DNA of 64,000 nt from Auanema rhodensis (lineage: Eukaryota; Nematoda; Chromadorea; Rhabditida; Rhabditidae), in NCBI GenBank assembly GCA_964057225.1, contig OZ059897.1, positions 12,152,001 to 12,216,000 on the forward strand. The letters are read 5' to 3'. The notes below the pieces were generated by a model. The model had not been told where the DNA came from. It did not search any database and saw only the letters and a list, made by a program, of their open reading frames with translations. Positions 1 through 10,984 of this stretch are shown here, piece by piece (within the stretch, counting starts at the first letter, position 1; every line of letters begins with the position of its first letter). A program made the translations under genes and the position numbers.

Positions 1-2176
1 TCAAATGTTGGCAGAAAAATCAATATTTGTATTGGAATAAGTTCATATAAGGTAAACCTTTTGAGAGATTGCTAAAGGCAAAGAGAGAAATATAATTCAC
101 TAGATGAGAGATAAGAGAAAAGAAATGTGAGAGAAAGATAGATAAAGCAAGAGGGAAAGACAGAGAAATAGAAATGGTGAGCAAAACGGTGAGAAAAGCT
201 ACTTATAATGGGAGAAACAATCTTCAGAGATCTACTTATGTCAGCCTATGATGAATTCGAAATAGAATGAAATGCGTGTTACGTCATAATAGTGGTTTTG
301 AAAAATTTGTTCTCACAATGCTGAAAACAGTCGCTACGGATGTTTGATGGTTGAACAACTTTGTACTATCGCAGCCACATCACCGACAAATCATTGTAAA
401 AGGTTAGATTTTTGGCTTACAAAACCTATTGCACAAGCGATTTTGTATAAAATTTCTTTTAGTCTGCACTATTGAACTTATTGCGAAAGATGAATCAGTT
501 GCAAAATTGCTTTGCTAAGTAAAGTAGGGATGATGAAGCCATATGGGATAAACAAAATGAAAACTCAGCATACATTAGCATTTTAATTGCTTACTATAAC
601 TAAATTTTCAGCATAAGCATCTATATTTATATATTCTTTTATTTTATTTTTAAAAATAATAACAAAATCTAAAACAAGTCATGCTGGTCTTTGTGTAAAT
701 TTCAGAGTAAGTAATGAATGTAAACAGTAGTCTTGCATTCCTAAAAAAGAGAAAGAAAAGTCGAAAGTACATAAACATTAGGCTTGTTTGGAAAAAATAA
801 GAACAATTTATTGAATGCCAAGCTTTTTGACTATGTAGAAATAATTGAAAACTTGAAACAACATTTCAGATATTTTAAATACAAACAGTGTTGCTTGTTT
901 CAAAGCCTGACTATGCTAACGATATGTATAATATATATACAGATTGATGTATGTATATACATATATACAAAATATATATCTCTCACATAATCTTTTCATT
1001 TTTCATGAAAAATATGCAAAGGCATATCCTGTTGAAGAACAAGGCCGACGACTGTGAGATGACATATACATATATTACAAAATCTGTCAAAGATTTTAAA
1101 ATTATTTTAATTCATAAAACACGAAAGATCATTCAGAATTAGAATACAGTACTTCCAGTTTTCTTTTTAATTTCTAATTTGGACTGTTAACGACTGGGTT
1201 CAGGTGCGATGACAATTGGACAGGGGGCTTTCAAAGAGTTCAGAAAATCTCAAAATTCTATCAATGTTTCAAGTTCTTATAGCATCAATTCGAAACAAAT
1301 GCCGGTTAATGTAATGAAAGCTAAATTTTCAACTAAATATAATGCTTTTTCATTATTTTGAATAATTATTTTTAGAAGGTTCTTCTTGAGCATAGCCTGA
1401 ACGTTGAAATGTCAAGTAGTCATTCTCCATATCTCAATTATGCCATTGAATACCTATGAAGAAAACGCAGTTGACGTGTAACCAAATGCTCCTGTTCAAA
1501 AAAACAGAGAAATTTGAAGAAATATTGCTTGAAGTTTTGAAGAATCTCGTGAAATTCATACCCCAATTCTTGCAGTTTATTAATGACTTCAACATATTTT
1601 TAAACATAATAAATTAATTTTTATTATGCTGGTATTATAAGTTTTTTTTTGTAAACAGGTGTTAAGGTATATCGTATAAGAAAAACATAATTTGATGTTT
1701 ACTGTTATTTTCAAATCTAACCATTTTCATATTAAGATTATTAAAGAATATTTAATATTAGAACTAACCTATGTACTATTCATTATACTTTCTTATTAAA
1801 AAATATTAAATATTTGAAAGAATATTTTAACTTTTTAAAAGTTATAACTATTATATAATATATAAACAAATACAATAATATTGAATATTCATTAAGCTTA
1901 CCTGGAAATATGAATTTCGAAGGAATTTTCTTGAATATAGTAACAAAATATTCAGTAAAGCGTAAATACATGCACATATTATACTATGTGTTAATTAGTT
2001 TTCAAAATCATATCTTACATTATCGCAGACCCCTGCTCTCTCGGATATTTAAATGTTCTAAACTTTAATTGTTTTAAAATGTATTTATTTAATTTATATT
2101 GACTAAATAATATTTACTATTCTATCTTTTGTTTTTCTAATTAATCTACTTATTTCAAGTTTATTAATCATTGAAA
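1..2176. other. No gene seen at the left edge
   Basis: AT-rich sequence with only short open frames (for example 784-1142), whose composition is that of random AT-rich DNA. A minus-strand frame around 1905-1977 ends in a good donor (GTAAGC) and could be an exon of something outside my reconstruction, but nothing supports it. Positions 60-180 form a purine-rich stretch of GAGA-like units. Confidence 0.5.
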
Positions 2177-3310
2177 ATGATTCACGTAATAGTATTATAC
2201 TTTATTGCACCAATTTCCCTTGCATGTATATTTTTAACCCTTTTTTGTATTTTATTTCATTCGCCAATTCAAATTGGTAAAGAATATAGAAATATATTAT
2301 GTTTACAATGTTTTCTGTAAGTTTTATTTAATTTAAAATATTGTAAACATGTATGTTAAGAGCTTCATTTGTTTCTTTCATGATATCATGTATTGTGACT
2401 CCTGTATCACTGGCACCTTGTTTTGGAGGATACTTTGTGGGATTTCTAAGCGTTTTCCATGTACATACCGCACCCGCATATATGCTCCTCTTTACTATAT
2501 GTTATCGTAAGATTCAGAAACAAAAAGAAGAAAATTAAATTTTTCTTCATAATTTCAGATTATGGAGGAGTTACAATCATGACATTCTATCTCCGATATC
2601 GAGCATTACGTGTAAAATCAAAAGATAAAATAAAATATTTTTTATATTTTATATCATTTTTTGTATATTATCTACCACCATGGATACAATTAGCTACTCT
2701 CAAAGTTGATAATGTTGATTTTTTGAAAGAAACATGTTTAAAGGTTTCCACTTTTCCTCAGACTATAAGAGATATTGTTAAAATTTTAGATTTATCCAGG
2801 AAATATTGAAGATGTATTAAGAGAAGAAGCTTTATTCATATCTTCCGAAAACGCTGAAAAATATTTAGTTTTTTGTGTTTTGTATTGTGTATTTAGTATT
2901 TATATATTTTTTATAATATTATCTATACTAATCTACCGTATGTGGGTAAATTTTAAAGATCTCAAGAGAAATATGTCTAAACAAACTTTAAATATGCATA
3001 AATTATTTTTAAAAGTTAATTTCATGCAGGTTGTTTTTATAATTTCATTAATGATCTATTTGAAATATTGAAATTAAGACCGGTACATTGATTATACTTG
3101 GTGTAGTGGGCTTGAGTGGCTGGATAATTGCATTTACAAACATGAACGACGCTAGTAATATGACTGATTATTATTTTATAATTTATATTTTAATGTTTAG
3201 CAAGTGTTCATTTGGCAGTAGTACTTGTGGATTTTTTCTTTTTATATGGACCTATGTATACAATATATACAATACCTTCTTATAGAAGAGCATTTCTTAG
3301 TATCTTATAA
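2177..3310 (+). pseudogene. Decayed seven-transmembrane chemoreceptor (srh/sri type)
   Basis: Resembles the nematode serpentine chemoreceptors of the Str superfamily (srh/sri/str), which sense odorants in ciliated neurons. Three 5' exons splice cleanly: 2177-2316, 2361-2506 and from 2559. They give hydrophobic segments and a family-like PVSLAPCFGGYFVGFLS block. After that the frame breaks. At about 2796 the continuation (PGNIEDVLREEALF...) lies in another frame, with no intron of normal length to explain the shift. A stop follows near 3070. The C-terminal block with the family's PSYRRAFLSIL ending, at about 3210-3310, is again in another frame from its upstream neighbour. I read this as a pseudogene with at least two frameshifts and a stop. 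A gene with odd introns, or assembly errors in A/T runs, are alternatives. Confidence 0.65.
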
Positions 3311-3508
3311 TAAAAAAAACAGTCTATAAATAGGTTAATAATATATAATAAAAGAATTTTTGTATTTATTATTTACAAAAACATATAATATTATTCTTTT
3401 TAGGAAAATTAATGCTGTTGAAACTATGAATGCAACTTGTATGGTTCGATAAATACAAACAAATACATATACATCTGCATAATACTTCCATTTTCAATCT
3501 TAATATCG

Positions 3509-3539
3509 AAATCAGGGAACTATCGAAAGTTCCTGATTA
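3509..3539. repeat. Short inverted repeat (hairpin)
   Basis: Arms AATCAGGGAACT and AGTTCCTGATT flank a loop of about six bases. Pairing is complete except for one bulged G. It could form an RNA hairpin 3' of the decayed receptor, or be the end of a small inverted-repeat element. Confidence 0.5.
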
Positions 3540-4680
3540 ATAATTGCAACTGAAAAAACAGTTTATTAATTTATTTATAAAAGAAAACTTTTCAAAGTCT
3601 ACATCATCTATATTTTCGTCACTTTTATGGATTTCTAGTTGTCATATTCTTCAAAATTTGAAAAAATGGAGTTTTTGATAATTTTTTGGTAGCAATCGGA
3701 GTCCGATAAACATTTCTGAAAAAAGTAATTGTTTTTTTGAGGTTAAGGGATAAATAAATTATAGTTAATCGTAATTTATTTATTATCAATAATCGAGTCA
3801 AAATATCAGAAATCGGGCCCAAGTATAGTATGAAATCAACTACACCTAAGTTTTCAATAATATTTCATTTAATTTTTTAATATTATTTCATTAATATTTT
3901 TTCAATAATATTTCAAATTATGTGTAGATATTAGTTAATTATTTCATATAACTAATATTATTTAAAAGTTTTATTGAACTAATTAATAAAAAAATCACAT
4001 AAATAATATTATATTACACTAAAATAAACATATATGCAAGATTATTTAACTTTGATTTCAAAAAACATAATTTTATATTTTTATTTAAATTTTATTTTAT
4101 TTTATTACATCATAACTGAATTACGGGAAAAATCAATTTAATTTAATATAAATTAATACTTTAAATAACTTTATTTGTACTATATCAATGGGTAAACTTC
4201 AGTCATCTAAAAGTCGATGCGATTTAAGATGCTATTCGTCTAGTGCTTCCTAAAGAACTACCGTCGAAATCTGAACTTCGGGTGGGTCCTCCCGTTTATT
4301 TTCAGATCAACTTTTCGCATCTTCATGATTTCAAGAATATTTTCAACTTACTAATATATAAATATGTGTAGAAGAACTAAAATTTGATTTCACAGAGATT
4401 TTCATAATTAGGAAAAAATTTCTGATGTAATCATTTCACTACAAAGTATGTACATTCGTCATGTGATTAAAATGATTATAATTTTATTTCTTGTGTTATG
4501 ATCTAATAAAATAAAAATATATAAAGATAGAGATAATATAATATCAAGAGATTTCAGATCTAAATATCATCACGTATATTGGAAAACGTGGCTCTTTTGA
4601 TTAGGGACGAGATGTGAAGCTTATACAGAGTGTAAATATATGAAAATCTTTTAAAATAACATTTAATTACCTGATTATAG

Positions 4681-4758
4681 TTATCACTTAAATCATTACT
4701 TGTTCCTTAATATATTCGTTATCATTGCTCAAGAATGGACCATCTGATGTAATGATAA
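4681..4758. promoter_or_regulatory. Cluster of three TGATAA GATA-factor sites
   Basis: TTATCA at 4681-4686 and 4719-4724 and TGATAA at 4753-4758 lie 140-215 bp upstream of the carboxypeptidase start. TGATAA is the core recognised by the intestinal GATA factors ELT-2/ELT-7 in C. elegans, which activate digestive and lysosomal protease genes. Gut expression of this gene is an inference. Confidence 0.45.
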
Positions 4759-4893
4759 CTATAGCTCATTCTAGGTTCATTCTAGCCTTTAATTATGCTT
4801 TAGTTTATAATTTTCTTTCTACTTTTTTTACATTTTTTTTCTAAAATTGTTATGCAAAATTATAAAAAAAATAAAAATAACGTACTTAAGGTA

Positions 4894-6872
4894 ATGAAGG
4901 GTATACTTGCTCTCAGCTCTTTGTTGCTGGTCCAACTGGTTGGAGCTGGTCCAGCTTCAGATCGGGTGACAAGCCTGCCATATTTTAATGGAACAGTTCC
5001 TTTCAATCATTATTCGGGATACTTGCAAGCTTCTCCTTCAAAGTACTTCCACTATTGGTTAACTGAATCTCAAACTAACCTTCCATCCAAAGATCCACTG
5101 GTTTTGTGGTTAAATGGTGGTCCAGGATGTTCCTCTGTTGGAGGTGATTGAAATTTATACATCAACTACAATAACATCAATATCTAGGTTTAATCGAAGA
5201 ATTAGGACCTTTCCATATTGCTGAGTTAGGAAAGAAAGTCTACTTGAATCCTTACTCTTGGAATAAGGTAGTATTCTTCCAATAAAAATCTATTAAATAG
5301 TTAAAATTTCTTTATAGTTTGCAAATGTATTGTTTATTGAATCGCCAGCTGGAGTAGGTTACTCTTACGAAACAACCTTTGAGCTTAGAACTGATGATGA
5401 TGAAGTTGCTACCAATAACTATAACGCTTTGGTATGTTATCGAATAGTAAATCGTAATTTCATATATGTTCGTATTCCAGCTTGAGTTTCTCAAAAAATT
5501 CCCCGAATATCGTGAACGTGAGTTCTACATTACTGGTGAATCTTATGGAGGTGTTTATCTTCCAACATTAGGATACAAAATTATTCAAGATAAGAAGAAC
5601 TTTCCAAACTTTAGAGTAAGAAATAAACAAATAGATGTATACATATCAATCTGAATATAGGGTATGGCTATTGGTAATGGAGTTCTTAATGTTCATAACA
5701 ATTACAATACTATGATTCCTCTTTATTATTATCACGGAATTATTCGAGACGAGTAAGATATATCAGTGATTTTTAAGAAAAAAACAGTTTGACTTATTAA
5801 GACTTTACAACAAATTAAAATATCAATGCTGTAATGGAGTAATCGAAGGATGTAACTTCTATGATCTTTTCCATCATTCTGAATGCAGACCTATGGTTTT
5901 GGAGGTATTGATATTGAAGAGAAATTCCTTAAATTTTATAATTTTTAAGGCTCTTGATGCAACAAATGATCTTGATCCTTATAACCTTTATAACACATGC
6001 TATTTGGGCGGTGATCCAACTTTTAAGAAGAACTTCATGCACAAAAGTTTACGTAAAATGGCTGGTATTCCAGACAGTATTCAAAAGCCAAAGCAAGAAG
6101 ATACATCTGTGAGTTGTTTCTTTTAAACTTATTCATAAAATCTGTTAATATTTAGATTCCACTCTGTGCTCAATCTCAGAACACTGCCACTTACATGAAT
6201 TGGCCAGAAGTACGTAAAGCTCTTCATATTCCCTCTTCCATTGGTAGATGGACTGATTGCAAGTAAGATTCAGAAAGATAATTCTATTTTTTATCTTTTA
6301 TTATCAAAATTTAAATTATTTTCTTTATTTTAATGTTTTTAGTGACAAATTTTATGCTCTTTATAAAACAACTCATTTGGATATGACACCTGAAGTTGAA
6401 GCTATTAGTGCTGCAGGTGTTAATGTAAGAAATCAAATTTCCGAACAAATCAATGATCATATTCTTAATAGATTCTTTTCTATAACGGAGATGTTGATAC
6501 AGTATGTAATCATGTTATGAATGCTGAATTCATTTCATCATTAAACAGAACTATTATTGTAAGTTTTTTAAAAATTTGTTCTTTTAAACTTTAAATTCCA
6601 TTTGTAGGGAAAAGAACGTGTTAACGAACCATGGAGATACAATGGAGAAACTCCAAGTGTCGCTGGTATGCAAATCAGATATGAAGGAAGTCAGATATAC
6701 AAAAATTGAAAATATTTATTTTTATTTTTATGAAATTTCAGATTTGGATTTCTTAACTGTTCGTGGAAGTGGACACTTTGTACCTCATGATAGACCAAGA
6801 GAAGCTCTTCAAATGATTTATAACTTTATTAAACGTAGAGATTATTCTGATGAACTTCCAACTGTATTTTAA
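4894..6872 (+). CDS. Serine carboxypeptidase, cathepsin A / lysosomal protective protein type (peptidase S10)
   Basis: Removes C-terminal residues from peptides at acid pH, in the lysosome or gut lumen. Twelve exons in phase: 4894-5143, 5188-5267, 5318-5431, 5481-5615, 5661-5752, 5802-5904, 5950-6108, 6156-6262, 6343-6424, 6472-6558, 6608-6689, 6742-6872. They give 473 aa, the usual length of the family. Visible motifs are the signal peptide ([19 protein letters not shown]), [10 protein letters not shown] (oxyanion region), GESYGG (nucleophile about Ser169), YNGDVD (Asp381) and GSGHFVP (His442), so the catalytic triad is complete. I prefer the Met at 4894 over one at 4852: it begins the signal peptide and follows an acceptor-like ACTTAAG by 3 nt. 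Two introns use GTCAG or GTGAT donors. Three secreted saposin-like genes follow on the same strand. Confidence 0.93.
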
Positions 6873-6880
6873 TTTAAAAA

Positions 6881-6886
6881 AATAAA
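6881..6886 (+). terminator. Polyadenylation signal AATAAA
   Basis: A canonical AATAAA lies 9 nt after the stop codon of the carboxypeptidase gene, consistent with the very short 3' UTRs of nematodes. Confidence 0.55.
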
Positions 6887-7145
6887 TCAATAATAATATA
6901 ATTATAAAAATTAATTTTATTTGTTTTATTATAATTGATTAGTATAGATAGTTATTATTAGTTTTTCTTTATATTAATTAATTTATAAAAATAAACTAAA
7001 AATTTAATGACTTGATATATTATCATTTCATTAACCATTATACAATATACAATGAAAAAACTAGAAGAAAAACATACTGAATTTGCTTTTTGAAGATAAA
7101 ACAATCAAAAGCAAACCTAACTGGATATGAATGAATACTGATAGT

Positions 7146-7152
7146 TGATAAG
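7146..7152 (+). promoter_or_regulatory. GATA-factor site TGATAAG
   Basis: TGATAAG stands about 80 bp before the start codon of the first saposin-like gene. It matches the C. elegans intestinal ELT-2 consensus. Confidence 0.4.
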
Positions 7153-7228
7153 AATATAAAGTATAAAAGAAATTTTAAGTAAAAAAAGAATTGAGTTTTT
7201 TTGAGTTAAAATACATACAAATTTCAAT

Positions 7229-8083
7229 ATGTGGAGAAAAATATCAATTCTTCTTCTTTTTGTATATATAACTACTATAAGTTGTGATCCATTACCAAAA
7301 GATAATGATATTATTGTTACACCTGTTGATCCAGATATGGTATACATTTAAATTTATTTTAATATTAATTATTATCAATTTAGGAAAAATTTAAATTCCC
7401 TAAAGCTCTTTGTGTTCCTTGTAAAGTTATTGTTAAACTAGCTAGCTTAGGTACTACTAATCCAATTGGAAAAGGAGTTCGTTTTATTCTTTTACAATAA
7501 TTTCTCGTTTTTTACTTTTTAGGTATCGATGGGATTATGCTCATTCGCTTTACCTGGTTACGGTAAGCATGGTTGTGGACCTCTCATTGAGGTATGTTTA
7601 TGAGATAAGCTTTTATAAAATTAAAAAGAAAACAAATAATTTATTTTGAAGGTTGGATCATTCTTCTTAAAACGTGTTAAGCCCTCGGCAGTTTGTCAGA
7701 AGATTAAACTTTGCAAGAGTAAAGCTGAAACTGAAGAGAGTATGATGAAACTTCATCCAGTACTTTCTGAAACTCTTAATGTATTACTATCATATATTAT
7801 TTTTGGATATCATATCTTTTCAATTGTAGATTCTTGGTGAGAGCTCTCGTAACCTCGGTTCTTCTGCAAATAACACTGAAGTTCATAATTTCTTTAACGA
7901 ATTCGTTAGAGATTTAAATCTTGAATTCAGTAAGTTTAACCATATAAACTTAAACTTAATTTTATAATTTAAGACAAAGAATTCACTCACGATCAAGTTA
8001 TGGATTTCATAGATGACCTATCAGGAAGATTTATGGATGCAGCCAAGCATTTAATTGATAATAAGGACAAACTTGTAGATTAA
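7229..8083 (+). CDS. Secreted saposin-B domain protein (caenopore/SPP-like), copy 1
   Basis: Saposin-like proteins bind and disturb lipid membranes. In C. elegans many SPPs are intestinal antimicrobial peptides; others help lysosomal lipid breakdown. Six exons in phase: 7229-7339, 7384-7476, 7523-7591, 7652-7780, 7830-7929, 7974-8083; 203 aa. The N-terminus is a signal peptide (MWRKISILLLFVYITTISC). The domain (about residues 45-110) has the six-cysteine pattern CVPC, GLC, GCG and CQKIKLC (C-x5-C). About 90 further residues form a charged, helix-like tail without cysteines, which is longer than in a minimal saposin. The next gene begins 247 bp downstream and starts with a nearly identical MWKK leader, pointing to tandem duplication. 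Whether this copy is antimicrobial or digestive cannot be told from sequence. Confidence 0.85.
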
Positions 8084-8250
8084 ACATTTTCTTTACATAA
8101 CCTATGCACTTTCACATATATATTTTCAACTTTTTTTGTGATTATTAACACTATTACTATGTTTTTTATTTATTTTATAAGCATTAATATTATTATTTAA
8201 TAACTTTTAAATTTTATTTTTTTTAGAATGACAATTTATAATTTTTTAAC

Positions 8251-8256
8251 TGATAA
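8251..8256 (+). promoter_or_regulatory. GATA-factor site TGATAA
   Basis: TGATAA lies 75 bp before the start of the second saposin-like gene, in a short 247-bp intergenic region. This parallels the site ahead of copy 1. Confidence 0.35.
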
Positions 8257-8330
8257 CATATTAAATAAACAAATTGTGATGACTACTTAAAGCTATTGTC
8301 ATATTATTATTTTGTACTATTTGGTTGAAA

Positions 8331-9183
8331 ATGTGGAAAAAAAGTTTAATTTTTTCTATTATTCTAGCTGTCGTACTTGGACATGAACATCAAGGTATTA
8401 CTATCAACTTTGAACTTTTCATGATATAACTCGTTACAATTACAAATCTAAATTTGAATTATACATTTCTTATAGATGATCCAGAGTATAGATGCAAAAA
8501 ATGTATTGATCTTCTCACTATTATTAGTAATTCAAAGGTTATTTTCTTATAAACATATTAATAAATATCTTATTTATTATTTTAAGGCAGCTGATTTGAT
8601 TTTCTGTAATGTAGAATTTACTGCTGCAGATTGTAAAAAATCTAGAAGACTTATTGAACATTATAGTGATATTCTTGGACCAGAAACTACTTGTTCAATG
8701 GCTCATGCTTGTCCACCTACGCAGATTTCCCGGCGTCTTGAAATATCAATGAAAACTGGTCGATTTTTTGATATTCTTTTTGGAAAACCAAGTGCAGCAT
8801 TCGATATGCTAACTGGTAATCTATTATATTCTTGAAAAACTAATAGTTATTGTTCTGTGCTCTCAGAAACCACTAATGTATTAGGTGGAGCAGCCAGTGG
8901 AACTGTTGAATTAGCCAATGGAGTTGTTCAAACAGCAGCAGGAGTTTTATCTGATACAATGAATAAAGTACCGCTTGCTGGAGGCTTACTCTCTGGTGTA
9001 ATCAAAGGAACAGCAAGTATTTCCAGATAATTCATAGTTTTATTTTTATTTTTTAATACTTAAGATACTGTTAATGGCGTAGCAGGAGGTATTAGTTCTA
9101 TCCTTCAGGGCGCAACTAAGGGAGTAGGAGATTTCTTTTCTGGATTAGGATCTACAAGCAGCAGTTTCTTTGGAAAACGATAA
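8331..9183 (+). CDS. Secreted saposin-B protein with glycine/alanine-rich C-terminal half, copy 2
   Basis: Five exons in phase: 8331-8394, 8476-8537, 8587-8815, 8867-9016, 9065-9183; 207 aa. The signal peptide begins MWKKSLIFSIILAVVLG, followed by a saposin-B fold with CKKC, FCN, ADC and CSMAHAC giving six cysteines. The last 90 residues are unlike the neighbours: rich in Gly, Ala, Val and Ser, with G-x3-G and GG spacings (for example LGGAASGTVELANG and LAGGLLSGVIKG). They would form apolar or amphipathic helices of the glycine-zipper kind, then end FFGKR. In known families such segments insert in membranes or self-associate, so a membrane-active role fits, but that is inference. Two AATAAA signals follow the stop within 40 bp. 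Confidence 0.82.
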
Positions 9184-9200
9184 CTTGAAGAAGAAAAACA

Positions 9201-9219
9201 AATAAATATTTGAAATAAA
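9201..9219 (+). terminator. Paired polyadenylation signals
   Basis: AATAAA at 9201-9206 and again at 9214-9219, 18-36 nt after the stop of saposin copy 2. Confidence 0.5.
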
Positions 9220-9414
9220 ATATTTAATTTTCAAGATTAAGACGCACAACCGCTTCAATTGTCTAAGATATATGAAATGACATCTTCGATAATATTCTGA
9301 AGTGAGTAAGTACGTCGTTTCAAGTAAAGTTTGTTAAAGTTTTTAATCTAAGTTTAAAATAATATTTTTTTAACTCATACTCATGTATGTGTATGTATGT
9401 TTGTATGTACATAC

Positions 9415-9436
9415 ATATATATATATATATATATAT
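9415..9436. repeat. (TA)n microsatellite
   Basis: Alternating TA between saposin copies 2 and 3, preceded by a degenerate TGTATG/TACATA stretch. No gene is seen in this 434-bp interval. Confidence 0.8.
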
Positions 9437-9617
9437 GTATATAATAATATTTACAAGCCTATCTATCTATAACTAAATATCAATTTGTAATCATTATTTA
9501 AAAAAACCATTTTATAATCATTACAAATGTAAATATTTATTAAGAAGATTGTTTAATAGCTGCTATTATATAGATAGACAAGTTGATATTAATTCATTTT
9601 TATAAAACATTTTCTGA

Positions 9618-10144
9618 ATGACTTCTTCGCTATTTACAACCTTCATTATATTTTCTTTATTTATTACTTATACTGAAAGTAGATACCGTAAATATGCTGC
9701 TACTGATAGTGAGCAGGTAATATTATAATTTATAATTTATATAATTTATTTTTCTTTTAGACTTTCAAAAGAAATCAGTTTTGCGATTCATGTGAACGTA
9801 TTGTTGGGGAAGTTTTCAATCAAATTCCAAAGCTAGCTAACTTCACAATTCTTCAAATGAGAAATGGCGTAGAAGTAAGTTAACAGATAAAAACTTTGTT
9901 TTTTTTTCAAATAATTGTTCTAGAAATTTTGTGATACCCGATTAAACAAGTTTGAACCTGTTCGAGACCTTTGTCACAGAATTAACGGTGATGTATGTTA
10001 CAATTCTGGGAATAGTTTAACTAATAGCTATTACAATTTCAGATGATAGAGCCATTTTATAACTATATTGTTACAAAAGTTGATCAAGATGCTCCGAAAA
10101 AATGGTGTAACTTCGTAAAACTTTGTAAACCATCTGAAACTTAA
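9618..10144 (+). CDS. Secreted single saposin-B domain protein (caenopore-like), copy 3
   Basis: Four exons in phase: 9618-9716, 9761-9874, 9924-9992, 10043-10144; 127 aa. A signal peptide (MTSSLFTTFIIFSLFITYTES) precedes one compact saposin-B domain with six cysteines: CDSC, FC, LC and CNFVKLC. It has no C-terminal extension and ends eight residues after the last cysteine region. This size and layout match C. elegans caenopores and amoebapores, which lyse bacteria in the gut, more closely than copies 1 and 2 do. Its leader differs from the MWRK/MWKK leaders, so it is the most diverged of the three. It ends 108 bp from the stop of the opposite-strand peptide gene (tail to tail). Confidence 0.85.
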
Positions 10145-10252
10145 ATATATACTTTGTGTATTTATAAAAATAACATTGACCTTTTTGTAAATTGTTTAGA
10201 AAGATTCTTCTTTGAAATTATCAGTTTTAATTTTCATTTGAAACGTTTGCCA

Positions 10253-10620
10253 TCAAATACCATTACAGATGGCAATCCGGCAAACACCACAAGAAACCTG
10301 TTCTCTTTTACTATCAGTTAACGGAAACTTTCCTTTTTCATTTAATTTCACATCTGTGAATGTATTTATTTCTGAATTAGATTTCAATTTTGGTTCACTA
10401 TCTTCGAAAATCAAACAACTGTTTGATACAACCTGTTGTTTCTTTTCCCTTTTCTGCAAATGTAAATGAAAAAAGACAAAAATCTCGAATGAATGACTTT
10501 ATTGTACGAAGTGCAGTTGTTATGGTAAAACATATCCAATTTACAAAGAATATCAGGCACAGCTTTGAAATTCAGATATTGGATGATGACCAGATACAAC
10601 AACAAGACCAAGAGAAACAT
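10253..10620 (-). CDS. Small secreted cysteine-containing protein, unrecognised
   Basis: Two exons join in phase across a 44-bp intron: 10620-10498 and 10453-10253, giving 107 aa. An acceptor-like TATTTAG stands directly against the ATG, as expected for a trans-spliced start. Residues 1-20 are a signal peptide (MFLLVLLLYLVIIQYLNFKA). The mature part has six cysteines (about residues 26, 36, 54, 95, 98, 104), a dibasic KKREKK stretch after the first pair, and ends SCGVCRIAICNGI. The six cysteines and a basic linker recall processed peptide hormones, but the spacing fits no family I know. The gene lies 364 bp downstream of the collagen on the same strand. A chance pairing of two open frames is possible; the splice and start signals argue against it. 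Confidence 0.5.
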
Positions 10621-10984
10621 CTAAATAGATGCTTTAGAATAATACAAGAAGGGAAAACATCAAGTTGATGGGGTCGGAACAATCCGTGGAATGTTTAGGC
10701 AGTTGGTGTGGGAAGTTATCACATTGGGACATCTAATCGGTGGAACTACAGGTAAAGGTAGGGAGGAAGGTATGAAGTAATACAATCTCAACAGAAAATC
10801 CGAGACTGTATTTGGGGGGAAGGGGGCTTTTAATACAATTTTTGGTCAAATCGCTGAGTTACTGCAATGTAAGGTAGATATGAGTAGGTGGAGTAGAAAA
10901 GCATGTAGAATACTATGGCTATGTCGACACGTAAGCCAACTAAGTCGATTAGTGATCGTCTGTGGCTTAGACGATATGACCTTC
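10621..10984. other. Intergenic: collagen 3' end to small peptide gene
   Basis: 364 bp between two minus-strand genes. It would hold the collagen 3' UTR and the promoter or intercistronic sequence of the downstream gene. A G-rich patch (GGGGGGAAGGGGG, about 10815-10828) is on the plus strand. No other feature seen. Confidence 0.5.

Larger units (their letters stand above)
3311..4893. other. Intergenic region with a hairpin and GATA sites
   Basis: No gene seen. It holds an inverted repeat just downstream of the chemoreceptor remnant (3509-3539), a patch of more balanced composition at 4200-4330, and three TGATAA-type sites within 80 bp (4681-4758) ahead of the carboxypeptidase gene. Confidence 0.6.
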
